In this document: piece after piece, positions 1 through 7,388 of the stretch
Layout: the number at the start of each line of letters is the position of its first letter
Position numbering within the stretch: position 1 is the first letter of the stretch
From: Acholeplasmataceae bacterium
GTDB taxonomy: Bacteria; Bacillota; Negativicutes; Acidaminococcales; Acidaminococcaceae
Direction of reading: 5' to 3'
Length of the DNA stretch: 26,754 nt
Assembly (NCBI GenBank): GCA_012744295.1
Contig: JAAYIB010000158.1
Location: forward strand, 1 to 26,754
Program-made: the position numbers and the translations under genes
Notes under the pieces: model-generated
Database searches by the model: none
What the model was told of the DNA's origin: nothing
The model's input: the letters and a program-made list of their open reading frames with translations, nothing else

Positions 1-200
1 CCCATGGCTGCCATTTTTCCGACATAGTGTTCATGGTCCTTCGAAGAGTTGTTTGTTACGAGGTAAAATCTTCTCCCCATGGCTCGCAGCTTGACGAAGA
101 ATTCATCCATGCCCGGAATCAGCGTATTGCCTAAATTTATTGTGCCGTCCATATCAAACAGAAAGCATTTGATGCCTTTCAGCCTTTCCATGTTCTGCAT
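1..200 (-). CDS. HAD-IIA family phosphatase, 5' part (runs off window)
   Basis: Only the first 66 codons are inside the window; the gene continues beyond base 1. Reading the minus strand from the ATG at 200 gives a protein with the HAD motif I LFDMDGTI at about residues 14-21, whose first Asp is the expected nucleophile. The motif II-like TNNSS follows at about residues 49-53. The DMDG...TNNS pair is characteristic of the HAD-IIA (NagD/AraL/PGP-like) subgroup, which dephosphorylates small phosphorylated metabolites. The substrate cannot be read from this fragment. The ATG at 200 is preferred over the ATG at 206 because AGGAG (209-213) lies 8 nt upstream of it and only 2 nt from the other. It is divergent from the exporter gene at 340. 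Confidence 0.85.
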   Translation of the reverse strand, partial: MQNMERLKGIKCFLFDMDGTINLGNTLIPGMDEFFVKLRAMGRRFYLVTNNSSKDHEHYVGKMAAM

Positions 201-277
201 TAGCATTTCTCCTTTGTTATTTAAAATCCGGTCACATCCATTATACGCTATCGGCCCGGCGCGGTAAAATTTCCCCG

Positions 278-306
278 TTGTTTTTTCCCGTCAAATAGCC
301 GATAAT
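278..306 (+). promoter_or_regulatory. Candidate promoter of the exporter gene
   Basis: TTGTTT (278-283) and GATAAT (301-306) are separated by 17 nt. They lie in the divergent gap between the HAD gene and the exporter. The ATG at 310 sits just after this -10, which argues that translation starts at the later ATG at 340. Weak to moderate match only. Confidence 0.35.
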
Positions 307-339
307 ATAATGACAATAAACATTCAAGGAGGAGATCGG

Positions 340-1215
340 ATGGGTACAGCTACCCTGGGCCATTTCGCAGCCTTTTTCACGGTCATTGTCTGGGGAACGA
401 CTTTTATCTCCACTAAAATACTGCTTCTTGACTTTACACCCTTGGAAATCCTATTTTTCCGTTTCACCCTCGGCTTTTTGGTTCTCTGCCTGGCTCGGCC
501 GAAGCGGCTGGTGACAAAGGGTCCGGCTGAGGAAAAATATTTCGCTGCCGCGGGCTTATGCGGCATAACACTCTATTTTCTGCTGGAAAACATTGCCCTG
601 CTCTATACTTACGCCTCCAACGTCTGCCTCATTCTTGCCTTCGTACCTTTTATGACGGCCCTGGCAGCAAAATACCTTTGCGGCGAAGAATCTCTCAGCC
701 CGAATTTCTACGTCGGTTTTTTCTCTGCCTTGCTGGGGGTTGTACTGATTGTTTTTAACGGCAGCGTGATTTTAAAACTTAATCCGATTGGCGATCTGCT
801 GGCCTTTCTGGCGGGAATTGTCTGGGCGATGTATTCCGTTCTGCTGCGCAAGATCAGTTCCTTTCATTACGACACTGTCCTTTGCACACGCAACATCTTC
901 GCGTACGGTCTTATCCTGATGCTGCCGGCGCTGTTCTTTATGGATTTTGAGTGGGGTCTTTACCGCCTTGATGACCATGCAAACCTCTTCAACCTGCTCT
1001 ATCTTGGCGTAGGTGCCTCGGCGCTCTGCTTCGGAACCTGGAGCTGGGCGATCAAGATTTTAGGACCTGTCAAGACAAGCATGTACATCTACATCACCCC
1101 CGTCGTCACCTTGATTACCTCCGCCCTGATCCTCGACGAGAAAATTACCTGGATCGCCTTCGTCGGAACGCTTTTCATTTTTTCCGGCCTGTTTATCTCC
1201 GGCCGTAGAAATTAG
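340..1215 (+). CDS. EamA/DMT-superfamily transporter (drug/metabolite exporter type)
   Basis: A very hydrophobic 291-residue protein with about ten predicted membrane segments in two repeated EamA halves of about five helices each. The N-terminal VWGTTFISTK stretch and the C-terminal half with ITPVVTLITSALILDEKITW are typical of the family. DMT proteins are inner-membrane exporters of amino acids, metabolites or drugs; no specific substrate is evident. The start at 340 is chosen because AAGGAGG (326-332) is 7 nt upstream. An in-frame ATG at 310 has no ribosome site and overlaps the candidate promoter. The rhodanese gene follows 49 nt later on the same strand and is probably co-transcribed. 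Confidence 0.88.
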   Translation: MGTATLGHFAAFFTVIVWGTTFISTKILLLDFTPLEILFFRFTLGFLVLCLARPKRLVTKGPAEEKYFAAAGLCGITLYFLLENIALLYTYASNVCLILAFVPFMTALAAKYLCGEESLSPNFYVGFFSALLGVVLIVFNGSVILKLNPIGDLLAFLAGIVWAMYSVLLRKISSFHYDTVLCTRNIFAYGLILMLPALFFMDFEWGLYRLDDHANLFNLLYLGVGASALCFGTWSWAIKILGPVKTSMYIYITPVVTLITSALILDEKITWIAFVGTLFIFSGLFISGRRN

Positions 1216-1264
1216 CTTTTCCCCCTGAAGTTTCAATTCAACCTGCTGAAACGAGGTGTTAATT

Positions 1265-1684
1265 TTGTTTGACAACATGAAGCTGTTTCTTGTGCTTGCC
1301 GCCCTTGCTGCCGTCCTTGTCTTCGCCGCCGGCTGCAGCGCCGGGCCAACCGCAAATACCGAAATCCAGGAAGGAACCTACCAAAAAATCGCAGCCTCCG
1401 CAGTGAAGGAGCGCCTTGACAAAGGTGAAAAACTAATCATTCTCGATGTAAGAACCAGGGAGGAATATGACTCCGGCCACGTTCCGAACAGCATTCTGCT
1501 TCCCTATGACGAAGTTGGCGCCAAGGCATCAGCCCTGCTGCCCGACAAGAAGGCAACTGTCATCGTTTACTGCCGCAGCGGCAGGCGTAGCGAAATTGCC
1601 GCCAAGGATTTGCTGGCCATGGGCTACTCAAAAGTTGCCGATATGGGCGGCGTGAACAACTGGACCTACGGCTTGGTCAAATAA
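1265..1684 (+). CDS. Rhodanese-domain lipoprotein
   Basis: A 139-residue protein. A short hydrophobic signal ends in a lipobox-like AAGC, with the lipidated Cys at about residue 24, so it should be anchored outside the cytoplasmic membrane. A single rhodanese domain follows, with LDVRTREEYDSGHVPNS and the active-site loop YCRSGRRS (nucleophile about Cys103). Rhodanese domains transfer sulfane sulfur; a surface-exposed form could act on thiosulfate, cyanide or persulfides, but the true acceptor is unknown. The TTG at 1265 is chosen because GAGG (1253-1256) is 8 nt upstream. The ATG at 1277 has no nearby ribosome site and a GTG at 1256 overlaps it. The bidirectional terminator at 1693-1731 ends the gene. 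Confidence 0.85.
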   Translation: MFDNMKLFLVLAALAAVLVFAAGCSAGPTANTEIQEGTYQKIAASAVKERLDKGEKLIILDVRTREEYDSGHVPNSILLPYDEVGAKASALLPDKKATVIVYCRSGRRSEIAAKDLLAMGYSKVADMGGVNNWTYGLVK

Positions 1685-1692
1685 AAAACAAA

Positions 1693-1731
1693 AATAGAGG
1701 CAAAATAGAATGAATCTATTTGGCCTCTATT
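1693..1731. terminator. Bidirectional intrinsic terminator
   Basis: AATAGAGGC (1693-1701) pairs with GCCTCTATT (1723-1731), with an inner AAATAG/CTATTT extension. It is flanked by a T-run on the plus side and an A-rich stretch that becomes a T-run on the minus strand. It lies between the convergent rhodanese gene and the ABC-importer operon and can serve both. Confidence 0.85.
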
Positions 1732-1736
1732 AATTT

Positions 1737-2531
1737 TTAGCCTAAAAGCATTCTGTCATTGTCAAGAACATTGCCGCTCGCTTTTTCAAACATGGACAGG
1801 AGGTCGGGAATGGTAAGATTTTCCTTCTCCCTGCCTTCGAGGTCGATGATGATCCGGCCGTCATGCATCATAATCAGCCGATTGCCGAAACGCAGGGCGT
1901 CTCGCATGTTATGCGTAATCATCAATGTTGTCAGATGATAGCGACGGATAATGTTCTGTGTAAGCCCCAATACCTTCTCGGCCGTCTTCGGATCAAGCGC
2001 CGCCGTATGCTCGTCCAAGAGCAGAAGCTTGGGCTGATTAAGCGTTGCCATTAAAAGCGTGAGGGCCTGCCTTTGTCCTCCTGAAAGAAGTCCCACTTTG
2101 TCTGACAGGCGGTCCTCAAGTCCGAGGTCAAGCTCCTGCAATAACAAGCGAAAATGTTCCCGGTCTTCTTCCTTCGAACTCCAGGCAAAAGTAGGCATCC
2201 TACCCCTTCTTGAAGCTATTGCAAGGTTTTCTTCAATCATCATGCCGGCGGCCGTTCCCATCATCGGATCCTGGAAAACGCGGCCGATATATTTTGCCCT
2301 TTTGTGTTCGGGCTGCTTCGTTATATCGTCGCCATCGATGACGATTCTGCCCTTGTCCACTGAGAAGACTCCGGCAATCGAATTCATCAGCGTAGATTTG
2401 CCTGCCCCGTTGCCGCCGATGACGGTGACAAAGTCGCCTGACTTCAGATGAAGAGTCAAATCCTGCAACGCTTTTTTCTCGTTGATGGTCCCGGGATGAA
2501 AGGTTTTGGAAATATTTTCCACTAATAACAT
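1737..2531 (-). CDS. ABC importer ATPase (COG1101 / TrpZ type)
   Basis: A 264-residue ATP-binding subunit of a binding-protein-dependent importer, acting at the cytoplasmic face. Walker A GGNGAGKST is at residues 39-47. The ABC signature reads LLSGGQRQ, and the Walker B region LLLLDEHTAALDP has His in the position after the catalytic Glu. This D-E-H variant is familiar in this subfamily. The NEKKAL...GDFVTVIGGNGAGKS pattern and QDPMMGTAA match the COG1101 family, which pairs with COG4120 permeases and COG2984 binding proteins. Members in streptococci have been named TrpZ for aromatic amino acids; the substrate here is inferred only. The start ATG shares one base with the permease stop (TAATG), so the two are translationally coupled. 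Confidence 0.88.
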   Translation of the reverse strand: MLLVENISKTFHPGTINEKKALQDLTLHLKSGDFVTVIGGNGAGKSTLMNSIAGVFSVDKGRIVIDGDDITKQPEHKRAKYIGRVFQDPMMGTAAGMMIEENLAIASRRGRMPTFAWSSKEEDREHFRLLLQELDLGLEDRLSDKVGLLSGGQRQALTLLMATLNQPKLLLLDEHTAALDPKTAEKVLGLTQNIIRRYHLTTLMITHNMRDALRFGNRLIMMHDGRIIIDLEGREKENLTIPDLLSMFEKASGNVLDNDRMLLG

Positions 2532-3412
2532 TATTTCACCGCCCTTCGTCCGTCGATATTCTTCTTGAAAAGCGGCATCGACAAGGCAAACGCAACCAGA
2601 ACGGAGGTGAAAAGTTTGAGGTCGTTAGGCGGCATGCCGAGCTGCAGCACCAAAGCTATGACGAAGCGATAGACGATCGATCCTAAAACGACAGAAATCA
2701 GACAATTTCTAAAGCTTCTGGTGCCAAACAGCACTTCTCCGATAATGACGGAAGCGAGGCCGATAACGATGGTGCCTGTTCCCATGCCGACATCGGCAAA
2801 ACCGTTACTTTGCGCAATGAGTGCGCCGGAAACGGCAACCAGCGCGTTACTGATTAACAAACCGATAATGATGGTGCCGTTGGTGTCAATGCCCTGCGCC
2901 CTGATCATTTGCTGGTTATAGCCGGTGGCGCGTATCGCGGCACCTATCTCCGTACCGAAGAACCAGTACATCAAAGCACCGAACAGGAAGGTGCTGACAA
3001 GACCGATGACAAACACGGATTGGGCGTTGTTCAGACCGAACTCCCTGATAAACGAGAAAACCGTATCTATGCGCAGCAGGGAAAGATTCGCCTTGCCCAT
3101 GACCCTGAGGTTAACGGAATAAAGGGCGATCATGGTCAGAATACCTGCAAGCAGTGCGGGAATCTTGAGCTTGGTATGCAAAATGCCCGTAATGACGCCA
3201 GCCAGCCCGCCGGCGACCGCTGCTGTCAAAATCGCGGTCAGAGGAGAAAAGCCCTCAACCAGCAGTGAAGCCGCCACCGCCGCTCCGAGCGGGAAGCTTC
3301 CTTCGACCGTCAGATCCGCAATGTCGAGAACCCTGTATGTCAGATATACGCCCAAGGCCATCAGTGCCCAAAGCAAACCCTGGGATAACGTGGGGAGGAA
3401 TAAATCGAACAT
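2531..3412 (-). CDS. ABC importer permease (COG4120 / TrpY type)
   Basis: A 293-residue integral membrane protein with about eight to nine hydrophobic segments. It resembles the branched-chain-amino-acid/ribose class of ABC permeases. The conserved N-terminal LTYRVLDIADLTVEGSFPLG is characteristic of the COG4120 permeases that partner TrpX-like binding proteins. Only one permease gene is present, so a homodimeric channel is expected. It begins 2 nt after the binding-protein stop codon, with AAAGGGA upstream inside that gene, and ends overlapping the ATPase start. The three genes form one operon. Confidence 0.88.
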   Translation of the reverse strand: MFDLFLPTLSQGLLWALMALGVYLTYRVLDIADLTVEGSFPLGAAVAASLLVEGFSPLTAILTAAVAGGLAGVITGILHTKLKIPALLAGILTMIALYSVNLRVMGKANLSLLRIDTVFSFIREFGLNNAQSVFVIGLVSTFLFGALMYWFFGTEIGAAIRATGYNQQMIRAQGIDTNGTIIIGLLISNALVAVSGALIAQSNGFADVGMGTGTIVIGLASVIIGEVLFGTRSFRNCLISVVLGSIVYRFVIALVLQLGMPPNDLKLFTSVLVAFALSMPLFKKNIDGRRAVK

Positions 3413-3414
3413 GT

Positions 3415-4410
3415 CTATTTGGATCCCTTTGCGGCTTTAATAACATCTGCAGGAATAACGATTCCGAGCTTCTTAGCCGCTTCTTCGTTAACTACCGTCT
3501 GCATCTCTTTCTGTGATTCTATAGGCATGGCTGCCGGCTTGGCTTTGCCCGAAAGAATGCGTGCCGCCATGGCGCCGGTTTGTACGCCCAACTTGTAATA
3601 ATCTATGCCGACAGTTGCTATGCCGCCCGCCTTAAGCATGCCGCTTTCGCCGCAGAAGACAGGGATTTTGGCCTCGTTGGTAATGCCAATCAGCGTAGGC
3701 ATTGCCGAGGCAATGACGTTGTCGGTGGGGGCATAGACAGCATCGACCTTGCCGACCAGGCTCTGTGCGGCCTGCTGGATGTCGTTGACAGTGGAAACGG
3801 TAGCCTCAACGACCTTGATATTCTTTGCTGCAAGTACTTCCTTCAATATTTTAATCTGTATCTGTGAATTGACTTCGCTCGAAGAATAGATCGCTCCCAC
3901 GGTTTTAGCCTGGGGAACAATTTTAAGCATCAGCTCAGCCTGTTCCTTGATCGGGTTCATGTCAGTTGTTCCGGTAACGTTGCCTTTGGGCTCCTTGTTG
4001 CTTGCGACAAGCTTCGCTGCCTCGTAGTCAGTGATCGCGGTTCCGACGATCGGAATATCCTTGGTCGCGTTCGCCATCGTTTGCGCTGACGGAGTCGCAA
4101 TCGCGCAGATCAGGTCTACCTTATTGCTGACAAACCTTTGTGCTATATTCTGCAGGTTGGACTGGTCCGCCTGGGCGTTTTGCCTGTCATAAGTCACGTT
4201 TTCCTTTTCTTTAAAGCCGTTTGCCGCCATGCCGTCCACAAACCCCTTGTTGGCAGCATCGAGAGCCGCATGTTCCACCAACTGCACTATTCCTACCTTA
4301 ACCGTCTTTTTCTGCTCTGCTTTTTTCTCGCCGCCGCAGCCAGCCAGCATTCCTAGTGACAGCACCAGCGTCAGGCCAAGGGCCATACCCTTCAATTTCC
4401 TATTTGTCAT
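3415..4410 (-). CDS. ABC importer substrate-binding lipoprotein (COG2984 / TrpX type)
   Basis: A 331-residue lipoprotein. A signal peptide with lipobox LAGC (Cys about residue 25) is followed by a type I periplasmic-binding fold. That region includes VGIVQLVEHAALDAANKGF near the N terminus, IAQRFV, ATPSAQ, GTAITDYEAA, PTDNVIASAM and a C-terminal VGIDYYKLG...MAARIL. This matches COG2984, some members of which bind tryptophan/tyrosine (TrpX). Substrate assignment here is inference from family. A GGAGG element lies about 10 nt before the ATG. The 119-nt upstream gap is too short for a full T-box leader, so no aminoacyl-tRNA control is evident. It is the first gene of the three-gene operon. Confidence 0.88.
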   Translation of the reverse strand: MTNRKLKGMALGLTLVLSLGMLAGCGGEKKAEQKKTVKVGIVQLVEHAALDAANKGFVDGMAANGFKEKENVTYDRQNAQADQSNLQNIAQRFVSNKVDLICAIATPSAQTMANATKDIPIVGTAITDYEAAKLVASNKEPKGNVTGTTDMNPIKEQAELMLKIVPQAKTVGAIYSSSEVNSQIQIKILKEVLAAKNIKVVEATVSTVNDIQQAAQSLVGKVDAVYAPTDNVIASAMPTLIGITNEAKIPVFCGESGMLKAGGIATVGIDYYKLGVQTGAMAARILSGKAKPAAMPIESQKEMQTVVNEEAAKKLGIVIPADVIKAAKGSK

Positions 4411-4529
4411 TTCTTCCGTCCTCCCATTCTACAATCCTTCAAAATGATAAAACATGAATACTGTCTTTCGACAAAAAATACCAAAATCCTTCTTTTCCTG
4501 CCATTAATCCGAAAAATTGTCACAGCTTG

Positions 4530-5126
4530 TCATACTTTGCCTTCTTCCAAAATACCGAGCTTTCTTTTCCAGTAGCGGGAATAAAGCGCTCCGGCAGGGT
4601 TGTGCGACAGAACCCTGTCCTTGGTGATAATGCTGGAAACGGGAGCCTCGGAGTTCTTGGTAAAAACCATGTCATGACCGACGCATAGTCCCACAATGAA
4701 ATTAAGCTCAGTATGCGCCTCATTCAGCAGCCTGGCCTGCGTTTTCGGGTTGCACATCGCCTCGCTGCCTTCTTTTTTAATCTTTTCCAATGCCAGCAAG
4801 TCTTTGTCCACGGAACAAACCTTGCAGCAAACGGAATCAACAGCAAACCCCTGCTTTTTAAAATAATCCGCCACAAGGCGCGCCTCAGACTTTAACCCTA
4901 TGCAGAACGCGATACCTATTTTTTTAACGCCCATTTCCTTCGCGAAATACGCGCTTTCCTCGATACGCGTCATTTGCATGTAGTTTCGGCTTTCCGTCAC
5001 CGACGCAGCCTGCATCAGCTGCCTTTCCTCCTCGGTGTAGGAAGCGCAAACTTCCTCCTCTTTCAGATTCGTACAATTTTGACCGATTGTATAGCACTTG
5101 CTATGGGCACAAAAAGCACAATTCAT
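4530..5126 (-). CDS. DUF1847 cysteine-rich protein
   Basis: A 198-residue soluble protein. It opens with a Cys cluster (C3, C6, C11, C18) that looks like a metal or Fe-S binding module. A Rossmann-like core follows with KKIGIAFCIGL, VCCKVC and LCVGHDM. This matches the DUF1847 family common in anaerobic Firmicutes; its function is not established, though metal binding is often proposed. An AAGGGGG ribosome site lies upstream. It starts 53 nt after the orphan binding-protein gene with no terminator seen between them, so the two may be co-transcribed. No clear terminator separates it from the importer operon that follows. Confidence 0.82.
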   Translation of the reverse strand: MNCAFCAHSKCYTIGQNCTNLKEEEVCASYTEEERQLMQAASVTESRNYMQMTRIEESAYFAKEMGVKKIGIAFCIGLKSEARLVADYFKKQGFAVDSVCCKVCSVDKDLLALEKIKKEGSEAMCNPKTQARLLNEAHTELNFIVGLCVGHDMVFTKNSEAPVSSIITKDRVLSHNPAGALYSRYWKRKLGILEEGKV

Positions 5127-5179
5127 TGTTTTACCCCCTTTTTAATTTAACTTCGTCTCTGCCGCAATAAATTCGCACT

Positions 5180-6193
5180 TTATTTCAGCGGCCTGAGTTT
5201 GTCAGCTATTTCTTCGCTGTTAAGAACGCTCCAGCGCAAGTCTTCGTTAACCAGAAAAACATCGCTGTAGGCTCTGCCCCAGGTATATTTTTGCGGCGGT
5301 TCAGCCAGCGGCCAGACATAATAGTCGGAGTTGTCGAGTATTATCCTGACTCTTTCGGAATCGAGAAAATCCATAAAATTACGCGCCAAAGCCTCGCTCT
5401 TAGTTGTATTCATAATGGCCGCGCCAATAACGATGCGAGCCGTTCCTTCTTCCGGAACTCCGATAACGAGGATGTTGTTGCTTATGGCCGCCGTCATGGC
5501 AAGATCAAGCGGCACTACTGTTACAGCCTTTTTGCCTGTACGGACCGCTTCGATCGCTGCCGCGTCACTTTCTGTGTAGGCCGGTGACAAGGTTTTTAAT
5601 TTTTGCAGATAATCGTCGGTCATGTTTTCGCCAAAGAGCTGCCACAGTGTTGTCAAAAACCGAAAGCCGCCCTGTCGCAGGCCCGGTTCGGAAAAGACAA
5701 TGCCATCCTTGAAATTCTCCTGCAAAAGGTCCTGCCAGGAGGAAGGCACCCTCAGGCCCGCTTCAATCAAAGCATTGCGGTTGGCAACAAAAACGAGGTT
5801 GGTGGAAAAAAGACCTGTCCAGGCACCATGCTTGTCGCGCAGTGCCGGCTCCTTATTTTGGAAATTCTTTGTTTGATAAGGTTGAAGCTGCTTTTTGGTG
5901 TCGGCCAGAAAATAGTCCTCCGCCGTGCCACCGAGCCACACGTCAAAATCACCCGACGCCCGGGAAACGTTTTTTTCTCCGGTCTGCTTGTGGGTTCCGC
6001 CCACAAGTTCTATCTTTACTTTTCCCTTGCTTGCCTTCTCAAAATCACTTGCGAGGCTATGCGTAATTTCTGGCGGCAGCTGGCTGTAAACTCTTAGCAC
6101 ACTGACCTCTTCCGCCATATTAATAAAGTTGCAGCCGCCAAGTACGGAAGCAATCACAAAGGCAACCGACAAAATCAGAAATTTTCTCGTCAT
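5180..6193 (-). CDS. Extracellular solute-binding lipoprotein (Fe(III)/AfuA-like), second copy
   Basis: A 337-residue type II binding protein with signal peptide and lipobox LGGC (Cys about residue 21). The core carries LRVYSQLPPEITHSL, DVWLGGTAEDYF, SSWQDLL and AYTESDAAAIEAVRTGKKAV. These are the layout and motifs of the iron/AfuA/polyamine-like binding proteins, and it is diverged from the 9196-10233 protein. The start at 6193 is preferred over an upstream in-frame start at 6265. An extended -10 element (6222-6230) lies between them, and GGGAAGAA precedes the ATG at 6193. It sits just after the terminator of the permease-ATPase operon and so has separate control. It may supply a second substrate to the same permease. 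Ligand unknown. Confidence 0.8.
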   Translation of the reverse strand: MTRKFLILSVAFVIASVLGGCNFINMAEEVSVLRVYSQLPPEITHSLASDFEKASKGKVKIELVGGTHKQTGEKNVSRASGDFDVWLGGTAEDYFLADTKKQLQPYQTKNFQNKEPALRDKHGAWTGLFSTNLVFVANRNALIEAGLRVPSSWQDLLQENFKDGIVFSEPGLRQGGFRFLTTLWQLFGENMTDDYLQKLKTLSPAYTESDAAAIEAVRTGKKAVTVVPLDLAMTAAISNNILVIGVPEEGTARIVIGAAIMNTTKSEALARNFMDFLDSERVRIILDNSDYYVWPLAEPPQKYTWGRAYSDVFLVNEDLRWSVLNSEEIADKLRPLK

Positions 6194-6221
6194 TGTTTCT
6201 TCCCACTTTGTTTTTCCTTCT

Positions 6222-6230
6222 ATTATAGCA
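6222..6230 (-). promoter_or_regulatory. Extended -10 promoter for the second binding protein
   Basis: Read on the minus strand the sequence is TGC-TATAAT, a perfect -10 hexamer with the TGN extension; no good -35 is visible. It lies about 28 nt before the ATG at 6193 and after the 6275-6308 terminator. Confidence 0.7.
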
Positions 6231-6274
6231 CACCGATAAACGCGCAGGCCTAAAATCACTGGCAAGCTGAGCAG

Positions 6275-6308
6275 ATAAAAAATCCGGCTGCAACCGAGGC
6301 AGCCGGAT
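6275..6308 (-). terminator. Intrinsic terminator of the permease-ATPase operon
   Basis: On the minus strand ATCCGGCTGC pairs with GCAGCCGGAT around a 7-nt loop and is followed by a run of T. It lies 17 nt after the ATPase stop codon. Confidence 0.9.
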
Positions 6309-6325
6309 GAAGTACCATGTAAACG

Positions 6326-7372
6326 CTATTCCTTGTCAAACACCAGAATCTTTTCGAAGTCAAGAAAAACTTTCTCGCCGTCCTTGAATTGCTTGAGGTC
6401 GGCACCCTTCACGATTACACGAACCAATTCCTCTCCCACCTGAACCCGGTAGTCGACCGAGTCGCCAAGATAAAAACGGTGGGTCAACATGCCCGGCATT
6501 GTGCCGTTATCCTTCGAAAGCGTAATGTTCTCGGGCCGAACGGCTATTGTGACTTCGCCCGTCAGATTGGACGTGTTCGGGAAGGAAGTCGCCATGCCGG
6601 CAATACGGATTCTGCCGTCTGCCACCTCGCCCGGCAGGAAGTTTACAAGACCGATGAAGTCGGCAACCATCTTATTGGCCGGGTTGGAATAAATATCGTG
6701 CGGCTCACCGATTTGCTGCACCAGACCTTTACTCATAACCACAACGCGGTTGCTCATCGCCATCGCTTCCGCCTGGTCATGGGTTACATAAACTACCGTA
6801 ATGCCAAGTTCTTTCTGCAGGGCCAGAATCTCAAAACGCATGCTCTCGCGCAGCTTGGCATCGAGATTCGACAGAGGTTCGTCCAGCAAAAGCAGTCCCG
6901 GTCTCGCCACAAGCGCTCTTGCGAGTGCTACGCGCTGCTGCTGTCCGCCCGAAAGCTGGTGCGGATACCTTTCAGCATACTCTTCAAGGTGAACAAGGCC
7001 CAGCATTTCTTTTACGCGTTTTACGCGCTCTTCCTTTGGCACCTTTTGAATCTTCAAAGGATAACCCACATTATCAAGCACCGTCATATGGGGCCAAACG
7101 GCATAGGACTGAAAAACCATTCCGATGTCCCTTTTTTCCGGCGGCAAAAAGGTGTTTTTCCGAGACGAGCTCACGCACTTGTCACCGATATAAATTTCGC
7201 CCTCGGTTGCCCGTTCAAAACCGGCAATCATTCTGAGCGTTGTCGTCTTGCCGCAGCCGGAAGGGCCGAGGATGGAAACGAATTCGCCGTCTTCAACAAC
7301 GAGGTTGAAGTCATTGACAGCCGTAACCGAGCCGAATCTTTTAAAAACATGTTCTATGCGTACTTGTGCCAA
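6326..7372 (-). CDS. ABC importer ATPase (FbpC/PotA-like, with TOBE region)
   Basis: A 348-residue ATPase. Walker A GPSGCGKTT is at residues 36-44, the Q-loop region is VFQSYAVWPHM, the signature is LSGGQQQRVALARAL and Walker B is LLLLDEPLSNLD. The C-terminal third, with VRPENITLS and the GDSVDYRV region, looks like the TOBE domain of the CUT1/iron/polyamine ATPases. It energises the fused permease encoded just upstream. The TTG at 7372 is preferred because AAGGAG (7382-7387) is placed 9 nt upstream of it. The in-frame GTG at 7381 overlaps that ribosome site. The gene follows the permease by 16 nt and ends at a strong terminator. Confidence 0.88.
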   Translation of the reverse strand: MAQVRIEHVFKRFGSVTAVNDFNLVVEDGEFVSILGPSGCGKTTTLRMIAGFERATEGEIYIGDKCVSSSRKNTFLPPEKRDIGMVFQSYAVWPHMTVLDNVGYPLKIQKVPKEERVKRVKEMLGLVHLEEYAERYPHQLSGGQQQRVALARALVARPGLLLLDEPLSNLDAKLRESMRFEILALQKELGITVVYVTHDQAEAMAMSNRVVVMSKGLVQQIGEPHDIYSNPANKMVADFIGLVNFLPGEVADGRIRIAGMATSFPNTSNLTGEVTIAVRPENITLSKDNGTMPGMLTHRFYLGDSVDYRVQVGEELVRVIVKGADLKQFKDGEKVFLDFEKILVFDKE

Positions 7373-7388
7373 TTTTCCCACTCCTTAA

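Noticed and set aside
4411..4529. T-box leader for the TrpX-type importer
   Set aside because: The gap is only 119 nt and holds no antiterminator-like T-box sequence or leader terminator.
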